In this document: positions 1 to 7,614 of the stretch, in pieces
Position numbering within the stretch: position 1 is the stretch's first letter
Layout: the number at the start of each line of letters is the position of its first letter
Source of the DNA: Flavobacteriales bacterium
GTDB taxonomy: Bacteria > Bacteroidota > Bacteroidia > Flavobacteriales > Flavobacteriaceae
DNA length: 11,742 nucleotides
Assembly: GCA_011525065.1 (NCBI GenBank)
Contig: WTIY01000085.1
Location: 1-11,742 of the forward strand
Direction: 5' to 3'
The notes under the pieces: generated by a model
Told to the model about the DNA's origin: nothing
The model's database searches: none
What the model saw: the letters and a program-made list of their open reading frames with translations, nothing else
Made by a program: the position numbers and the translations under genes

Positions 1-38
1 AGTTGGGATTTAGCCTTCAAAGAATCAGAATTAATCTC

Positions 39-1190
39 ATGGCTGAATCAATAAAAACAGGCTTTATTGCTCTATTGAGCTTATTTTTTTGGGCGTGTGA
101 GCAAAACAAGTCCCCCTTGTTGGCGCTTGAACACAATACTGATCCGGTCATTGAAAAGGTCATGAATCAACCCGATTTCTACGAACTTCAAATGCAATTA
201 CAACTCCCTGAGGCGCTAATTCGCAATGCAGGGGATACCGTCAGTCATTTTAGTTTAGACTTTAGTCAAGAGCAGTATTTCTATCCAGCCAGTACCATTA
301 AATTGCCGGTAGCCGTCTTGGCGGCGGAGTGGATTGACCACCAGGCCGAACTCAATGTCATCACGCCCTACCGCATTGAAGGGGATACAACGAGTCACAG
401 TGTCGCCCAAGATTTAATTGAGATATTTACCATAAGCGATAACCAAGCCTACAATCGATTGTACGACATGCTCGGACGAGATTACATCAATCGACGAATG
501 GCAGAACTTGATTTCGTCCCTTTTCGATTGGCGCATCGACTCTCAGTAAATGGAGCATCAGATCCAGAACATCCTGAGTTTACTTTTGAAACCGACAAGG
601 GAATAAAATCTCACAGAGCCCCAAAAGACCGTCCCATTGAGTCATTGGATCTTCCTGGAATAGAAAAAGGCAAGGGCTTCATTGAACAGGGAAGGTTGGT
701 GAATTCACCCATGAATTTCAGCCAAAAAAATCATTTACCCCTATCGACCTTAATGGCGTTCATGCGCGCGCTATATCCCATGGATTGCGAGATTTGTCCA
801 AAGACTTTCCAATGGAATGACAACACTCAGGCCTTGGTCAAGACCCTGATGAGCACCGTACCCAGAAAACAAGGATATGTTGAATCAGATTATCCTGATG
901 GATACGTTAAATTCTTTTTTATCGGAGATGGCCATCAGCGCCTTGAGGACAATCTTAGAATGCACAATAAGGTTGGTTATGCCTATGGAACCTTGACAGA
1001 TGTTGCCCTTATTATCGATACAAAAAACAAAATCCACTACCTGCTCGGGGCTAGTTTACTGGTCAATAAAAATGAAATTTTTAACGACAATTTTTACGAG
1101 TACGACGACATTGGACTGCCTTTTTTGGCCAAGGCCTCAAGGGCCATCCATGAAATACTGGTTGAACAATACGGCAACCCGAGTGATTAG
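39..1190 (+). CDS. Lipoprotein-like serine hydrolase, class A beta-lactamase fold
   Basis: Predicted exported serine hydrolase of 383 residues. The ATG at 39 is preferred because it directly starts a lipoprotein-type signal: a hydrophobic stretch at residues 8-18 followed by FWAC, with the lipidated Cys at residue 20. The same frame is open to the left edge and contains a TTG at position 3, so a longer start cannot be excluded. Visible motifs are S-T-I-K (Ser85 and Lys88, nucleophile motif), S-D-N (133-135) and K-V-G (311-313), in the order and spacing of class A beta-lactamases and related penicillin-recognising enzymes. The third motif is normally KTG or KSG, and I find no ExxLN omega-loop motif carrying the usual deacylating Glu, so true beta-lactamase activity is doubtful. 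A CxxC pair sits at 250-253. The gene converges on the neighbouring minus-strand gene with a 2 bp gap. Fold assignment is fairly confident; substrate is unknown. Confidence 0.8.
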   Translation: MAESIKTGFIALLSLFFWACEQNKSPLLALEHNTDPVIEKVMNQPDFYELQMQLQLPEALIRNAGDTVSHFSLDFSQEQYFYPASTIKLPVAVLAAEWIDHQAELNVITPYRIEGDTTSHSVAQDLIEIFTISDNQAYNRLYDMLGRDYINRRMAELDFVPFRLAHRLSVNGASDPEHPEFTFETDKGIKSHRAPKDRPIESLDLPGIEKGKGFIEQGRLVNSPMNFSQKNHLPLSTLMAFMRALYPMDCEICPKTFQWNDNTQALVKTLMSTVPRKQGYVESDYPDGYVKFFFIGDGHQRLEDNLRMHNKVGYAYGTLTDVALIIDTKNKIHYLLGASLLVNKNEIFNDNFYEYDDIGLPFLAKASRAIHEILVEQYGNPSD

Positions 1191-1192
1191 AC

Positions 1193-2143
1193 TCAAGATT
1201 TAAAGTCTGGTGGAAGTGTGGCTAAGGCTTGTTGATATTCGCCCATTAGGTCTTGGACGATGACACCAGCGGGTTTGATTTGATCTATAATTCCAGCAAC
1301 TTGTCCGATTTCGAGTTCACCCTCATCTAAGTCACCCTCAAACATACCTCGCTTTGCTCTTGCCCTACCCAAATGAGCCTTTAAGTCCTCAACGGAAGCT
1401 CCTTCGCTATAAAGCTGTTTCAACTGATGATAAAATTTATTTTTCATCAGGCGAACCGGTGTCAATTCTTTCAAAGTTAATTCCGTGTCACCTTCCTTGG
1501 CCTGTATCACCGAATGCTTAAAATTAATATGAGCACTACCCTCTTCAGAGGCGACAAATCGACTGCCTAATTGGACCCCGTCAGCCCCTAAAATCATTGC
1601 AGCCAACATGCCACGACCTGTAGCGATTCCTCCGGCAGCGATCAACGGTAAATGGGTCGATCGCCGAACAGAGGGAATTAAGGTCATGGTGGTCGATTCT
1701 TCTCTCCCATTATGGCCTCCGGCCTCGAATCCTTCTGCCACTATGGCATCAACCCCTGCCGCCTCTGCTTTTTTAGCAAATTTAGTACTGCTGACCACAT
1801 GGACTACAGTAATGCCATGAGATTTCAGTCGCTTTGTATGCGTGGCTGGGTTACCTGCGGAGGTGAAAACAATGGGCACCCTGTGTGCAATGATTAGATC
1901 CATGATGGCCTCGATGTTCGGATATAAAAGCGGAACATTCACACCAAAGGGTTTTTTCGTAGCCGCCTTACAACGATTCAGATGTTCGTCCAAAACCTCG
2001 GGGTACATCGAACCAGCCCCGATCAATCCCAAACCACCGGCGTTTGAAACCGCGCTGGCCAATCGCCAACCACTGGTCCAAATCATGCCACCTTGGACAA
2101 TTGGAAACTCAATGGAGAACAATTCGGTAATGCGCTGACTCAT
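1193..2143 (-). CDS. FMN-dependent nitronate monooxygenase / FabK-like enoyl-ACP reductase family protein
   Basis: Cytoplasmic TIM-barrel flavoprotein of 316 residues, the usual length for the family. Recognisable segments are FPIVQGGM (13-20, FMN-binding start), GGLGLIGAG (36-44), PFGVNVPL (65-72), TSAGNP (94-99), the signature EGFEAGGH (137-144, with the conserved His144), AAGGI (169-173) and GSRF (193-196). This family includes nitronate monooxygenases, which oxidise nitronates such as propionate 3-nitronate using FMN and O2, and FabK, the flavin-dependent enoyl-ACP reductase of fatty-acid synthesis. The signature and overall layout resemble both, so the exact reaction is undecided. Its ATG directly abuts the TAG of the upstream peptidase gene with no intervening base, so it is probably the last gene of the operon and translationally coupled. 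No Shine-Dalgarno is seen and no clear intrinsic terminator follows the stop. Confidence 0.88.
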   Translation of the reverse strand: MSQRITELFSIEFPIVQGGMIWTSGWRLASAVSNAGGLGLIGAGSMYPEVLDEHLNRCKAATKKPFGVNVPLLYPNIEAIMDLIIAHRVPIVFTSAGNPATHTKRLKSHGITVVHVVSSTKFAKKAEAAGVDAIVAEGFEAGGHNGREESTTMTLIPSVRRSTHLPLIAAGGIATGRGMLAAMILGADGVQLGSRFVASEEGSAHINFKHSVIQAKEGDTELTLKELTPVRLMKNKFYHQLKQLYSEGASVEDLKAHLGRARAKRGMFEGDLDEGELEIGQVAGIIDQIKPAGVIVQDLMGEYQQALATLPPDFKS

Positions 2144-3766
2144 CTACACTTTGATCAATTTAAAGCTCTGAATCCTACCCCCTGGGAATTTGACCTCAAC
2201 CAGGTAGGCCCCTTTTGTCCAGTGACTCACATCAACAGTGCTTTGACCTGCTGTCAAATTCATTTGAGTAATGGGTTGTCCTAATAAATTATAGACCCTC
2301 ATTTCTACTTGGTTATAATGCGAAGGCAGAGACAACTCTAGCTGATCTTTTACGGGATTCGGCGCCAAAGCAACAAATCGCTCTAGCATGTACTCATTCT
2401 GGGCCAAGCCAGAAAGCATGTTGAACGCCACTTCAAAATTTGGAATACCATACCCCATTTGGTCCGTGGGGTTGTTGTAAAGATGGGCCGATTCCCGAAC
2501 GACTTGCATGAGTTCAGCATTAGTCGTCTCTGGAAAAGCCTGCCAAAGGCAGGTTACTGCTCCGGCAATTATGGGTGAACTAAAGGAGGTTCCATTACTA
2601 AAGTCTACCACCCCTGAGGAAGAAATAACAGCCGCGCTGAGTCCTTTGGCCATAACGTCCGGCTTGACTCTTCCGTCTACCGTTGGACCTCTTGAACTCC
2701 ATGAAACATAGTTGCCCAGATTATTTACAGCACCGACTGCCAATAACCCAATGGCATCTGCTGGAGTCGCCACAGTCCCAAAGCTGTTGCCCTGATTCCC
2801 TGCAGATGTCACTAAAACCATACCCTTTTCGAAGGCTAAATTGGCCCCTCGAGCGGCAAATGTAGTTACGCCATCGAGGTCTTCATAACTGTGGTCGTAA
2901 TTTGCATTGTCATAAGCCTGATAACCCAATGAGGTGTTGACCACATCCACGCCTAAACTGTCGGCCCGTTCTAAGGCTTCTACCCACCACGCTTCCTCAC
3001 GAGGATTTTCCGATGGCCCATACTCCGTTCTAAAGAGATAAAATGAGGCCTCAGGAGCAGTTCCAGCAAATTGATTTTCTAAATACCCGCCGATGTCACT
3101 TGTGGTTTGTACCCCATGAGAACCCGTGCCAGTGACATCTGTGGTTCGCGAATAAAAGTCAAAAGTTCCCAAAAGTCGGCCATTGTCCACAACATGAGCA
3201 AAACCAGGATTTCCTGCAAAATTTGGAAAACCAGAATCCATTACTGCCACTATCATGCCTTCTCCGGTGAAATCCTGAAGGTGTAAGAAATCTCCAGAAA
3301 TCATTTCGATTTGATTTGCTGCAGCGCCGTAATTGTATTCTGTTCGGCCTTGTGGCTGATCAAGCACACGAAACTTATCGGGAATTGGTTGCGGATTGGG
3401 AAAATTCAAATCCTTGTCCGCATATTCGATGTCCACCACATAAGGTAAGTCCAACAGGGCCTCTAAATCGTTCACGGTTCCTTGAACGTAAACGCAATTC
3501 ATCCATTTTGATTTGGCCCAGTAAGTGATCCCCGGACTGTTTTTTATGGCTTGAACATAAGCTTCATTCACTGGTACATCTCGAGCATCGATGACCACCG
3601 AATGACTGGCCTTGCGATCCAAGGCCTCTTGAGTTAAGATAGTAATGGGATTGTTGATGGATGCCTCGACATTTTCCTTGTCGGCAAAATAGATCCATGC
3701 GTCTTGCACTTGAGCTTCCATTTGGAGGGAAATCAAGCACCCGATAAGCATCGCTAAATATTTCAT
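2144..3766 (-). CDS. Secreted S8 family (subtilisin-like) serine peptidase with T9SS sorting domain
   Basis: Extracellular or cell-surface serine protease of 540 residues. A Sec signal peptide spans about 1-19, ending at MEAQ. Residues about 20-125 look like an inhibitor I9-type propeptide. The catalytic domain (about 165-450) shows Asp177 in AVMDSGF, His217 in GSHGVQ, the oxyanion Asn324 in SAGNQG and nucleophile Ser394 in NGTSFSSP, which completes the subtilase triad. The His motif departs from the usual HGTHV form: the residue two after His is Val rather than Thr. Residues about 467-540, starting APNPVKD and ending in a basic FKLIKV, match a Por secretion-system (type A) C-terminal sorting domain, so type IX secretion across the outer membrane is expected. 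It starts 2 bp after the mnmA stop and its stop abuts the downstream start codon, indicating co-transcription. The physiological substrate is unknown. Confidence 0.93.
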   Translation of the reverse strand: MKYLAMLIGCLISLQMEAQVQDAWIYFADKENVEASINNPITILTQEALDRKASHSVVIDARDVPVNEAYVQAIKNSPGITYWAKSKWMNCVYVQGTVNDLEALLDLPYVVDIEYADKDLNFPNPQPIPDKFRVLDQPQGRTEYNYGAAANQIEMISGDFLHLQDFTGEGMIVAVMDSGFPNFAGNPGFAHVVDNGRLLGTFDFYSRTTDVTGTGSHGVQTTSDIGGYLENQFAGTAPEASFYLFRTEYGPSENPREEAWWVEALERADSLGVDVVNTSLGYQAYDNANYDHSYEDLDGVTTFAARGANLAFEKGMVLVTSAGNQGNSFGTVATPADAIGLLAVGAVNNLGNYVSWSSRGPTVDGRVKPDVMAKGLSAAVISSSGVVDFSNGTSFSSPIIAGAVTCLWQAFPETTNAELMQVVRESAHLYNNPTDQMGYGIPNFEVAFNMLSGLAQNEYMLERFVALAPNPVKDQLELSLPSHYNQVEMRVYNLLGQPITQMNLTAGQSTVDVSHWTKGAYLVEVKFPGGRIQSFKLIKV

Positions 3767-3768
3767 GA

Positions 3769-4974
3769 TTATTCGATTACACCGCTGCCCAGAAGCTCAT
3801 CATCACAGTACCAAGCGACAAATTGTCCCGAACTAATGGCCGTTTGTTCTCTTTCAAAGATAACATAAAGACCTGAATCCTTTTGGTACAATACAGCAGA
3901 TTCCAGTGGTTGACGATAACGAATTCTGGCGGAAACAGCTAATTGTTGGCCCACGGCCAATGCCAAATCATGCCTTATCCAATGCACGTCATCATTTAAG
4001 ACCCGTAATCCACGTCTTTTTAGCCCCGGGTGATCTTTGCCCTGACCGACATAAATGATGTTGTCAACCACATCAGTCGCCAAGACAAACAGTGGCTCTT
4101 TTTTTCCGCCTACGGCCAGGCCTTTACGTTGACCTACTGTAAAAAAATGGGCCCCTTGATGCGTCCCAACGGGCATTCCATCGGTTGGCGTATAAATGAC
4201 CGATCTTCGCCAGTGATCATGCCAGTGATCCAGAGGCGCATCGACCATTAAATTTGTCGCATATCGATCGCTATTCGCGGGGATTTCAATGATTGTGCCA
4301 GATTTCGGTGCCAGCTGCTGCTGTAAAAACTCTGGCAGTCGTACCTTACCAATAAAGCACAAGCCTTGTGAATCTCTTTTTTCAGCGGTGATTAATCCCT
4401 GTTCTTTGGCAATGGCACGAACCTGATCCTTGTTTAAATGCCCAATGGGAAATAAGGCTTTCGCCAATTGCTCCTGAGTCAATTGACACAGAAAATAAGA
4501 TTGATCCTTGTTTTTATCGGCTCCCGCGATTAAGCGATAACGGGGTTGATCATCGTCTTGACTGGTTTGTTTTTGACAATAGTGCCCAGTGGCAATAAAA
4601 TTCGCTCCTAGACCTTGAGCGATATCGAGAAAAATATCAAATTTAATCTCTCGGTTACAAAGAACATCAGGATTTGGGGTGCGGCCAATTTCATATTCAC
4701 GGAACATATAATCCACAATGCGCTCCTTATAAATCTTACTCAGATCGACCGTTTGAAAGGGAATTTTTAGCTTTTGAGCCACGAGCATGGCATCGTTACT
4801 GTCCTCCAGCCAAGGGCATTCTTCGGATATGGTCACCGAATCATCATGCCAATTTTTCATGAATAGACCCAAGACGTCATAGCCCTGCTGTTGTAGTAAA
4901 AATGCAGCAACACTCGAGTCTACTCCACCGCTTAGTCCCACAACGACTCTTTTATTCTTATTGCCTTGATCCAT
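3769..4974 (-). CDS. mnmA: tRNA-specific 2-thiouridylase MnmA
   Basis: Cytoplasmic enzyme that, with ATP and sulfur relayed from a cysteine desulfurase, makes 2-thiouridine at wobble U34 of Lys, Glu and Gln tRNAs. The 401-residue protein shows the PP-loop SGGVDSS (15-21), TPNPDVLCN with Asp103 and catalytic Cys106, ATGHY (128-132), and GLCFIGKV with the second catalytic Cys206, then the TVGQRKGL element (279-286) and the C-terminal beta-barrel. The frame stays open upstream to an ATG at 5010, but the start at 4974 is chosen because an AAGGAG core lies 6 nt before it and MDQGNKNKRVVVGLSGG fits the family N-terminus. A segment at residues 230-269, including DHWHDHWRR, is about 30 residues longer than I remember in the E. 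coli enzyme; it may be normal for Bacteroidota. It starts 1 bp after the ywqK-like stop, so it is co-transcribed. Confidence 0.97.
   Translation of the reverse strand: MDQGNKNKRVVVGLSGGVDSSVAAFLLQQQGYDVLGLFMKNWHDDSVTISEECPWLEDSNDAMLVAQKLKIPFQTVDLSKIYKERIVDYMFREYEIGRTPNPDVLCNREIKFDIFLDIAQGLGANFIATGHYCQKQTSQDDDQPRYRLIAGADKNKDQSYFLCQLTQEQLAKALFPIGHLNKDQVRAIAKEQGLITAEKRDSQGLCFIGKVRLPEFLQQQLAPKSGTIIEIPANSDRYATNLMVDAPLDHWHDHWRRSVIYTPTDGMPVGTHQGAHFFTVGQRKGLAVGGKKEPLFVLATDVVDNIIYVGQGKDHPGLKRRGLRVLNDDVHWIRHDLALAVGQQLAVSARIRYRQPLESAVLYQKDSGLYVIFEREQTAISSGQFVAWYCDDELLGSGVIE
4209..4230. repeat. 12 bp-period micro-duplication inside mnmA
   Basis: GCCAGTGATC occurs at 4209-4218 and again at 4221-4230, a 12 bp period equal to four codons. 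On the coding strand this gives the duplicated Asp-His-Trp in DHWHDHWRR (residues 249-257), inside the segment where MnmA is longer than the E. coli enzyme. Confidence 0.7.
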
Positions 4975-4975
4975 T

Positions 4976-5671
4976 TCAGTCTCCTTCTTTATCGACATCT
5001 TTTTCTTCAATCAGAACGCCAGAAGCAAAGGTTTTCCAAACACCTGACTTTTTACCCCTAAAGTAACTGCCAGAGCGCTCTAATTGCCCATTTAAATCAT
5101 AAAATTCGGCGCGACCGTGCAATTCGTCATTTTCATAGGTGAGAAATTTAATCAATTCCCCTCCCAAGGCGAAATAGCTGCATGCTCCATTAAGATCGCC
5201 CATTTTATAGGTACAGGTCTCCGCGAGCTGACCATTAGGGTAATACGTCTTTTTAACCCCATTTAATAGGTCTGCCAAATAATGTTCCTCCATCATAACA
5301 ACATCGCCACCTTGATGATAAGTCAACCAAAGCCCCTCTCGCATTTGATCTATGAGACGCCCTTGAGCCACCAATTGACCTTTCGGCGTATAATAAGCGA
5401 TCAAGCAAGCCCCTGGCTCAGCATCAAAATTTCGAATTACTGCAGCTTGAGTTCCGCACTTCTCGCAATAGTATTTAAACTCACCGATTTCCTTACCGTG
5501 CTGAAATCGGCCCTCATATCGGAGTTGATCAGTCCCTGGATAGTATTTTTTCCAAAGACCGTGCCTGGCGCCATCGGCATCAAACCCATTGATAGCGCTC
5601 TGAGTTTGTGCGCGTGAGATTTGGCCTAAAACCAAAGAAAGAAATACACCGATAACAACGTAAGGCTTCAT
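4976..5671 (-). CDS. Secreted YwqK/MORN-type repeat protein
   Basis: A 231-residue protein with a clear Sec signal peptide (about 1-21, ending ISRA before QTQS), so it should act outside the cytoplasm. The mature part is a series of MORN-like/YwqK repeats of the form GxW/xxYxxxGxL...Y..G, for example RHGLWKKYYP (36-45), REGLWLTYHQ (111-120), NGVKKTYYPNGQL (137-149), NGACSYF (161-167), HGRAEFYDLNGQLERSGSYFRG (185-206) and SGVWKTF (209-215). Databases label this family 'toxin-antitoxin system YwqK family antitoxin', but no toxin gene lies nearby and export argues against that role. Five cysteines are present, including CEKC at 69-72. An in-frame ATG at 5719 lies 1 nt after the yidC stop, but that start would put 16 residues before the signal sequence; 5671 is preferred. 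It lies in the yidC-mnmA operon. Function is unknown. Confidence 0.85.
   Translation of the reverse strand: MKPYVVIGVFLSLVLGQISRAQTQSAINGFDADGARHGLWKKYYPGTDQLRYEGRFQHGKEIGEFKYYCEKCGTQAAVIRNFDAEPGACLIAYYTPKGQLVAQGRLIDQMREGLWLTYHQGGDVVMMEEHYLADLLNGVKKTYYPNGQLAETCTYKMGDLNGACSYFALGGELIKFLTYENDELHGRAEFYDLNGQLERSGSYFRGKKSGVWKTFASGVLIEEKDVDKEGD
4981..4986 (-). promoter_or_regulatory. Strong Shine-Dalgarno deciding the mnmA start
   Basis: The minus-strand sequence AAGGAG lies 6 nt before the ATG at 4974, within the last codons of the upstream YwqK-like gene (…Lys-Glu-Gly-Asp-stop). It supports 4974 over the in-frame ATG at 5010. None of the other starts in the window shows a comparable match. Confidence 0.65.
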
Positions 5672-5720
5672 GACATTTAGCTCAATGGGTTCATGTACCG
5701 GCCAGATCAACCGAAACATT

Positions 5721-7604
5721 CTATTTTTTGCGTTGTGCTTTCTTTTGAGCCTCAGCCTGCTCCATCATTTCTGCCATTTTCTTTTGGAAGCGATTTTGCT
5801 TTTTTGGCTTCTTTTTGGTTTCCTCAATCTGGGCGTGAATTTTTTCTTCGTCGATGATAAAATTTTTAATGACCAACATAATGCCAATGGTGATCACATT
5901 TGAAGTAAAATAATACAACGACAATCCACTGGCGTAGTTGTTAAAGAAAACCAACATAAACACAGGCGATAAATACATCAAAAACTTCATGTTGGGCATA
6001 CCCGGCTGTTGTTGTTGCTGCATTTGTTGCCCAGTACTCATCATCATGTAAAAGAAAATGGCTACGGAGGCTAAAATTGGAAACAAACTCACGTGATCCC
6101 CATAAAAAGGAATATGCACAGGCAACTCTAAGACCACATCATAACTCGAGAGATCATCGGCCCATAAAAACGATTTTTGACGAAGGCCAAATGCCGTTGG
6201 AAAAAATGTAAACAACGCATAAAAAACAGGAATCTGCAATAAGGCCGGCAAACACCCTTTAAGTGGTGAGGCCCCAGCAGTATTCTGTAATTTCATGGTT
6301 TCCTGCTGAATTTTCATCTGGTTGCCCTCGTGTTTTTTTCGAATTTCATCCAATTCAGGTTTAAGCACTTTGAGCTTAGCCTGAGAAACGTACTGTTTGT
6401 ATTGGACTGGAGAAAGGAGGAGTTTAAAAAATACTGTGAGCAAAATGATGGCGATTCCCGCGGGAAACCATTGACTCAAGACCCCAAAGACCGGAAAAAT
6501 AATGTATTTATTGATCCAACCGAAGATTCCCCAACCCAAAGGCATGGCCTCATCAAGATTTCTGTCGTAAGACTTGAATACCTGATAATCCGTTGGGCCA
6601 AAATATAGATTCATGCGCTGATCCAATTCATTTCGATCTGCACTCAACTGCATAGTGGCACGATAAGACTTGGTATAAACGGTGTCAATGGCCTCATCTT
6701 CCACTAAATCTTCAGAAAAAAGATCTACCGAGCCAAAAGGTGTGTCGGTGAGCAATAGGCTGCTGAAAAAGTGTTGTCTAAAGTTGATCCAGGTCACGTC
6801 TTGTTCTTTCGCCTCATCGCTACCCATGGGTCCGAGCTTATCGAATTCCTTGCCACCATCATGAGCATAAGTCAATCGGGTGTATCGATTTTCATAACTG
6901 ATGCTCTTGGCTTGACGATATCCCTTTAAAGTCCAATCCAACGCTATGGGTCGATCAAATTCGACGACGTCTTCCAAGCCACGTGTGACGATGTCAAAGC
7001 CTAACATGTAGTCATTCGCAGGAAGGCGATAAATGAACTCAATGTAGGACTGTTCAGAGGTTTTTAGTCGCATGGCCAAAACCTGATCGGTTCCTTCTTG
7101 TCTCAATTCAGGCTCAAAATAAAGCTCTGCCGTTGAGAGCATTCTATTCTGTGCCTCGAAACGAAGATCCAAAGAACTATTGCCATCACGCACCAAGTAC
7201 ACTGGAGCACCTTGGTACTGCGTTTGATTTTTTAACTCAACGGAGACCACATAGCCCCCTTTGTTGCTCACCACTAGGGATAACAGTTCGTTTTCTAAAA
7301 CTGTGGTGTGATCACCCCAAGAAGGCCGTGTGGCAGCGTAAGCAAAATCACCCAACTCATTTCTTAGTCGATCCGCCACGGCTACTGAATCGATCTCATT
7401 GATGTTCTGCTCCTGTTCAAATGATGTCGAGGAACGCTCGGTATCTTGTTCTGAGGCAACCTCTGTTTGGGTTTGCTCCACCTGTGCGGTCTCCCCCATC
7501 AATTCTTGCTCAGTCGGTTGATTTTGGTACAACATCCAAAGCAATATGGCGCCAATGAGCATAAAGCCGATAAAGGTGTTTAAATCAAATTTATTTTCTT
7601 CCAT
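5721..7604 (-). CDS. yidC: Membrane protein insertase YidC
   Basis: Inner-membrane insertase of 627 residues that inserts and folds membrane proteins, alone or with SecYEG. TM1 lies at about 10-26, then a large periplasmic beta-supersandwich domain (about 95-345), as in Gram-negative YidC. The conserved 60KD_IMP/Oxa1 core starts at about 355: hydrophobic segments near 363-378 and 381-399, the cytoplasmic coiled hairpin with KLLLSPVQYKQYVSQAK (394-410), NPLxGC-like SPLKGCLP (446-453), and later segments near 453-470, 505-522, 541-556 and 561-580. Lys394 aligns by eye with the groove Arg of E. coli YidC. A Gln run (529-533) lies in a loop, and the C-terminus (about 596-627) is a highly basic tail suited to ribosome contact. 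It begins 33 bp after the pyrG stop with no obvious promoter of its own, so read-through from pyrG is likely. Confidence 0.97.
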   Translation of the reverse strand: MEENKFDLNTFIGFMLIGAILLWMLYQNQPTEQELMGETAQVEQTQTEVASEQDTERSSTSFEQEQNINEIDSVAVADRLRNELGDFAYAATRPSWGDHTTVLENELLSLVVSNKGGYVVSVELKNQTQYQGAPVYLVRDGNSSLDLRFEAQNRMLSTAELYFEPELRQEGTDQVLAMRLKTSEQSYIEFIYRLPANDYMLGFDIVTRGLEDVVEFDRPIALDWTLKGYRQAKSISYENRYTRLTYAHDGGKEFDKLGPMGSDEAKEQDVTWINFRQHFFSSLLLTDTPFGSVDLFSEDLVEDEAIDTVYTKSYRATMQLSADRNELDQRMNLYFGPTDYQVFKSYDRNLDEAMPLGWGIFGWINKYIIFPVFGVLSQWFPAGIAIILLTVFFKLLLSPVQYKQYVSQAKLKVLKPELDEIRKKHEGNQMKIQQETMKLQNTAGASPLKGCLPALLQIPVFYALFTFFPTAFGLRQKSFLWADDLSSYDVVLELPVHIPFYGDHVSLFPILASVAIFFYMMMSTGQQMQQQQQPGMPNMKFLMYLSPVFMLVFFNNYASGLSLYYFTSNVITIGIMLVIKNFIIDEEKIHAQIEETKKKPKKQNRFQKKMAEMMEQAEAQKKAQRKK

Positions 7605-7614
7605 ATTCCCGTTT

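Noticed and set aside
1119..1150. GGCC-rich palindromic stretch near the convergent gene ends as a possible bidirectional terminator
   Set aside because: A stem TGGCC/GGCCA can be drawn, but the T run precedes it on the plus strand and an A run follows on the minus strand, so it fits an intrinsic terminator in neither direction.
1189..1208. AGACT/AGTCT inverted repeat across the convergent stop codons
   Set aside because: Only a 5 bp AT-containing stem with a 10 nt loop and no T run; too weak to call a terminator.
3855..3862. Second exact TATCTTTG (minus strand) about 90 nt before the S8 peptidase start
   Set aside because: It lies in mnmA codons for Val-Ile-Phe-Glu, and the nearest TTG is 26 nt upstream, too far for a good -33; probably a coding coincidence.
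5282..5617. 111-codon plus-strand open frame opposite the YwqK-like gene
   Set aside because: Antisense to a gene with signal peptide and repeats; no recognisable protein motif or promoter.
4976..5671. Toxin-antitoxin module
   Set aside because: The YwqK family name suggests an antitoxin, but the protein is exported and no toxin-like gene is adjacent.
6003..6027. Gln-codon-rich short repeat in yidC
   Set aside because: Encodes a short Gln run in a membrane-protein loop; a common low-complexity feature, not a separate element.
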